Assembly: GCF_011044975.1 (NCBI RefSeq)
Contig: NZ_JAAKZV010000059.1
Location: forward strand, 1 to 36,015
DNA length: 36,015 nt
Direction of reading: 5' to 3'
From: Streptomyces coryli
GTDB taxonomy: Bacteria > Actinomycetota > Actinomycetes > Streptomycetales > Streptomycetaceae
The position numbers and the translations under genes are program-made. The notes beneath the pieces are model-generated. The model had not been told where the DNA came from. It saw only the letters and a list, made by a program, of their open reading frames with translations, and made no database searches. Each line of letters begins with the position of its first letter. Position 1 is the first letter of the stretch. Below are positions 33,724-36,015 of this stretch, in pieces.

Positions 33724-34170
33724 ATGACCGCACCTGCCCCGGCGCTGCCGCGCCAGCGCGTACCGGCGCCGTACGGAGACGTGCTCGACGTCCCGGCCGC
33801 GGCCGGCTTCGCGGTGCTGGGCCGCCGCGGGCTGCGTACGGGCCCGGTGGCCCGGCGGGGGCGGCGGCTGCGGTTCCTGGTGGCGCCGGGCAGCGCGGCG
33901 CTGGTGCCCGAGCTGCTGGACTGGCTGGAGTGGGGCGGGATTCCGCTCGATCTGCGGGCCTTCCCCGGGGCCGAGGCGGCCTGGGAAGGGGCGGTGTGGC
34001 TGCGGCCGCCTGCGCCCGACGTGGCGGCGCGGCTGCCGGCGATGCGGCTGGGCGGCGCGGCCCCCGGGGCGCCGGATCTGGTGCGGCTGGTGGCCGCGGC
34101 GGCCACTGCCTGTCACCGGACGACGCTGCTGTATCCGGCCCTGGGGCGCCCTGCGGCCGCGTCCCGGTAA
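33724..34170 (+). CDS. SCO3374-family protein
   Basis: A 148-residue protein beginning MTAPAPALPRQRVPAPYGDV, rich in Ala, Arg and Pro. It lies between clpC and lsr2, exactly where S. coelicolor has SCO3374, and I recall that family name for proteins of this type. Blocks such as DVPAAAGFAVLGRRGLRTG and FLVAPGSAALVPELLDWLEW recall the N-terminal part of bifunctional primase/polymerase domains, but the catalytic acidic residues are not evident. No signal peptide or membrane segment is seen. It is divergent from clpC and convergent with lsr2, with a shared terminator. Confidence 0.75.
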   Translation: MTAPAPALPRQRVPAPYGDVLDVPAAAGFAVLGRRGLRTGPVARRGRRLRFLVAPGSAALVPELLDWLEWGGIPLDLRAFPGAEAAWEGAVWLRPPAPDVAARLPAMRLGGAAPGAPDLVRLVAAAATACHRTTLLYPALGRPAAASR

Positions 34171-34188
34171 GCGGCCGGAAATAGCTGA

Positions 34189-34213
34189 CGGGGGCGCCTA
34201 AGGGGCGCCCCCG
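34189..34213. terminator. Bidirectional terminator between SCO3374-family gene and lsr2
   Basis: A perfect 10-bp stem, CGGGGGCGCC with GGCGCCCCCG, and a 5-nt loop between two convergent genes. Confidence 0.75.
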
Positions 34214-34246
34214 CTCTGAAATAAAGCCGTCGCTTACGCGGCGGAC

Positions 34247-34579
34247 TCAGCCGTTGGCCTTCTCGTAGGCCTCACGCACCGAGGCCGGAACGCGGCCGCG
34301 GTCATTGACCTCGTAGCCGTTCTCCTTCGCCCAGGCGCGGATCTTCGCGGTGTCCTGGCTGCCGCCGGAAGCGGCCGCACGACCCTTGCCACGAGTGCCA
34401 CGGCCACCGGTACGGCGGCCCTTCGTGACAAACTGCTCCAGCGCGCCACGGAGCTTGTCGGCGTTCTTGGTGCTGAGGTCGATCTCGTACTGCTTGCCAT
34501 CAAGCGCGAACGTTACGGTCTCGTCCGCCTCGCCGCCGTCGAGGTCATCCACTAGAAGGACCTGAACCTTCTGTGCCAC
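34247..34579 (-). CDS. lsr2: Lsr2 nucleoid-associated silencer
   Basis: A 110-residue Lsr2. The N-terminal dimerisation domain has VAQKVQVLLVDDLDGGEADE and TFALDGKQYEIDLSTKNADK. A Gly/Arg-rich linker (KGRRTGGRGTRGKGR) leads to the DNA-binding domain with IRAWAKENGYEV and the RGRVP minor-groove hook. It binds AT-rich DNA and represses specialised-metabolite clusters and foreign genes. The GTG at 34579 has AAAGGGA six bases upstream. The roughly 145 bp before it are unusually AT-rich for this genome, a likely self-binding site. A shorter, differently linked paralogue lies at 21261-21578. Confidence 0.95.
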   Translation of the reverse strand: MAQKVQVLLVDDLDGGEADETVTFALDGKQYEIDLSTKNADKLRGALEQFVTKGRRTGGRGTRGKGRAAASGGSQDTAKIRAWAKENGYEVNDRGRVPASVREAYEKANG

Positions 34580-34724
34580 CGGGCATCCCTTTCATCGAAA
34601 ACAACGAGTACTGGGCGAAAGCAAACCCCCTTTTCGGAGAAAACACAAACCCTGGACAAGAATCGACCGCAAGTGACCGGACAATAAACGCGCTAATTCG
34701 GACATATCGGGTTGGAGTCGAGGG

Positions 34725-35243
34725 TTAGAGCTGAAGCAGCATGCGGCTGTTCCCGAGAGTGTTCGGCTTCACCCGCTCCAGCCCCAGGAACTCCGCCACT
34801 CCCTCGTCATAGGAGCGCAGCAGCTCGCTGTAGACATCACCGTCCACGGGCGTCTCGCCGATCTCGGTGAAGCCGTGCTTCCCGAAGAAGTCGACTTCGA
34901 AGGTCAGGCAGAAAATCCGCCGTACGCCGAGCCACCTCGCGGTCTGCAACAACTTGTCGAGAACCAGGTGTCCGACCCCGCCGCGCTTGGCCCGCGGGTC
35001 CACCACCAGGGTGCGGACCTCGGCAAGGTCCTCCCACATCACATGCAGCGCGCCGCAGCCGATGACCTCGGCATCCGCGTCGCGTTCCGCGACCCAGAAC
35101 TCCTGGATGTCCTCGTAAAGCGTGACGGTCTCTTTGCCGAGCAGGATCCCCTCACCCGCGTACGGATCCAGCAGCCGGCGGATGGCCTGGACGTCACTGG
35201 TCCTGGCTCGCCGGACCGTGACCTGATTGGAAAGCGTGGGCAT
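34725..35243 (-). CDS. GNAT-type amino-acid N-acetyltransferase
   Basis: A 172-residue acetyltransferase. The acetyl-CoA site is in VRTLVVDPRAKRGGVGHLVL (motif A, R/Q-x-x-G-x-G/A type), preceded by VIGCGALHVMWEDLAEV and followed by FCLTFEVDFFGKHGFTEIGE. It resembles the short stand-alone N-acetylglutamate synthases of actinobacteria, such as M. tuberculosis Rv2747, which start arginine synthesis without a kinase-like domain. The assignment rests on overall likeness. It begins 9 bp after the BlaI-type repressor gene on the same strand, so the two form an operon. Confidence 0.85.
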   Translation of the reverse strand: MPTLSNQVTVRRARTSDVQAIRRLLDPYAGEGILLGKETVTLYEDIQEFWVAERDADAEVIGCGALHVMWEDLAEVRTLVVDPRAKRGGVGHLVLDKLLQTARWLGVRRIFCLTFEVDFFGKHGFTEIGETPVDGDVYSELLRSYDEGVAEFLGLERVKPNTLGNSRMLLQL

Positions 35244-35252
35244 GACCGGACG

Positions 35253-35648
35253 TTATCGCTCGGACACATCCGGTGTGTCACCGGGTTGCTCTAGATGCAC
35301 AACGCGTAACGCATCCCGCAAGGCCTCGATCTGTTCCTGGGACATCATCCCGAAGAAGGCGACAAGAGCGGCCGCCGGGTTGTCGCTGGCGGCCCAGGCC
35401 TCGTTCATGAGGGCGGCGGAGTAGGCGGCGCGGGTGGAGACCGCCTCATATCTATAGGCGCGGCCTTCGGAAGAGCGGCGCAGCCAGCCCTTCTGATGGA
35501 GGTTGTCCATTACGGTCATGACCGTCGTGTACGCGATGGAACGGTTCTGCTGGAGATCCTCCAGGACTTCCCGGACGGTGACCGGCCGGTTCCACTCCCA
35601 CACCCGGGTCATGACGACGTCTTCGAGTTCTCCCAATGGGCGCACCAC
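35253..35648 (-). CDS. BlaI/MecI/CopY-family repressor
   Basis: A 131-residue winged-helix regulator. VRPLGELEDVVMTRVWEWNR and VTVREVLEDLQQNRSIAYTT form the helix-turn-helix, with TVMTVMDNLHQKGWLRR as recognition helix and wing. The C-terminal dimerisation part ends LRVVHLEQPGD. Many relatives pair with an M56/BlaR sensor protease, but none is beside it here. The GTG start has TAGGGT 7 nt upstream, so the message is probably leaderless. It is followed after 9 bp by the acetyltransferase gene. Confidence 0.88.
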   Translation of the reverse strand: MVRPLGELEDVVMTRVWEWNRPVTVREVLEDLQQNRSIAYTTVMTVMDNLHQKGWLRRSSEGRAYRYEAVSTRAAYSAALMNEAWAASDNPAAALVAFFGMMSQEQIEALRDALRVVHLEQPGDTPDVSER

Positions 35649-35655
35649 AGGTAGA

Positions 35656-35661
35656 ACCCTA
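35656..35661 (-). promoter_or_regulatory. Candidate -10 box, leaderless start of BlaI-type gene
   Basis: TAGGGT on the minus strand with 7 nt before the GTG. TAGGGT is a common -10 of leaderless Streptomyces genes. No Shine-Dalgarno sequence is present. Confidence 0.5.
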
Positions 35662-35731
35662 GCCGGAATGCGGAGTTCCCGCCTTTAGAAGGGCGAGTAG
35701 GGCGTTTCGGACATGCCCCTGGTGAGGCGGG

Positions 35732-35902
35732 TCAGCCCGCAGACTTCTGCCGGGTCGCCTCCGCCTGAGCGATGGAGGCGTCCACGGCGGCGTCTTCCTT
35801 GGCCTTGTTCGGGCCGCCCTGGTTCTTCACGATCTTCACGATCAGGACCGTGAAGAAGATCGCCATGACCGTCGGGGGCACGAGGGCAGAGACGTAATCC
35901 AT
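35732..35902 (-). CDS. Small single-pass membrane protein
   Basis: A 56-residue frame from ATG 35902. It starts MDYVSALVPPTVMAIFFTVL, giving one membrane segment at about residues 6-24, followed by a basic stretch (KIVKNQGG) that should lie in the cytoplasm and a charged, Ala-rich helix ending RQKSAG. Third codon positions are almost all G or C, which supports real coding. It is too short for many gene callers. It lies 16 bp after the partial gene on the right and may be co-transcribed with it. I do not recognise a family. Confidence 0.75.
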   Translation of the reverse strand: MDYVSALVPPTVMAIFFTVLIVKIVKNQGGPNKAKEDAAVDASIAQAEATRQKSAG

Positions 35903-35918
35903 GCCGCTCAGCCTACGC

Positions 35919-36015
35919 TCAGGCGGTCCGCGCCTGGGGCAGCAGGTCCTGCGGAGCGGGCGGCTGCTTGCGCCGGGGCGGGAAGACCTCGGCGGGCGTG
36001 GGCACCGGGCGGCCG
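35919..36015 (-). CDS. C-terminus of an unidentified protein, cut by window edge
   Basis: An open frame enters from the right and stops at 35919. The visible 31 residues read TPAEVFPPRRKQPPAPQDLL in the middle and end PQARTA. Third codon positions are G or C in 30 of 31 codons, so coding is likely. This Pro- and Arg-rich tail carries no recognisable motif. It is on the same strand as, and immediately before, the small membrane protein. Confidence 0.6.
   Translation of the reverse strand, partial: GRPVPTPAEVFPPRRKQPPAPQDLLPQARTA

Noticed and set aside
1-36015. CRISPR arrays, transposases, prophage or toxin-antitoxin genes
   Set aside because: Looked for on both strands; no regularly spaced repeats, DDE or serine/tyrosine recombinase motifs or phage structural genes were found.

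Overview
The window is chromosomal DNA of a Streptomyces-type actinomycete. The base composition is very GC-rich, with G or C in nearly every third codon position. GTG starts are frequent, tRNAs and operons end in long perfect GC hairpins, and markers of the genus are present: bldC, two Lsr2-family genes, a DUF3073 gene, a split purSQL operon, valine dehydrogenase and ClpC. Nothing in it looks like a prophage, plasmid, IS element or CRISPR array.

Left part (1-21,600). From the left edge there is a truncated membrane protein, then a NarL-type two-component pair, a lipoprotein hydrolase and the large helicase gene hrpA on the other strand. A tRNA-Asp gene follows, with a broken copy of its own 3' half just downstream, then a 58-residue Cys/His protein, the developmental regulator bldC and a conserved protein of unknown function. 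Next come valine dehydrogenase, a DUF3073 gene and the purine block: purF-purM, an ArsR-type regulator with a membrane-anchored M23 peptidase, a maleylpyruvate-isomerase-like gene and purS-purQ-purL. A divergent Lsr2 paralogue (lsrL type) closes this part. The order matches, in reverse, what I remember of S. coelicolor SCO4076-SCO4092.

Middle (21,600-25,800). A tRNA-Gly(UCC) with an abnormal D-loop and T-arm and a tRNA-Gly(GCC) precede an ABC exporter (ATPase plus permease) and a DesK/DesR-like sensor-regulator pair. A second, identical tRNA-Gly(GCC) closes the module.

Right part (25,800-36,015). This holds mutY, a small AraC regulator with a VOC protein, a 14-TM drug exporter with its divergent TetR repressor and a clear operator, a secreted M23 endopeptidase behind a long leader, clpC, an SCO3374-family gene, a second lsr2, a BlaI-type repressor with an N-acetyltransferase, a 56-residue membrane protein and the end of one more gene. 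It resembles S. coelicolor SCO3353-SCO3377 in forward order. The two blocks are about 700 gene numbers apart in S. coelicolor, on either side of oriC, so this genome probably carries a large rearrangement whose join lies at or near the tRNA-Gly genes.

The most interesting signals are the non-canonical tRNA-Gly(UCC), which could be reserved for the peptidoglycan glycine bridge; the tRNA-Asp scar; the rearrangement that puts two Lsr2 paralogues 13 kb apart; several dense palindromic sites; and a repeated leaderless promoter layout, with a TANNNT box 6-7 nt before the start codon, at six regulator or enzyme genes.
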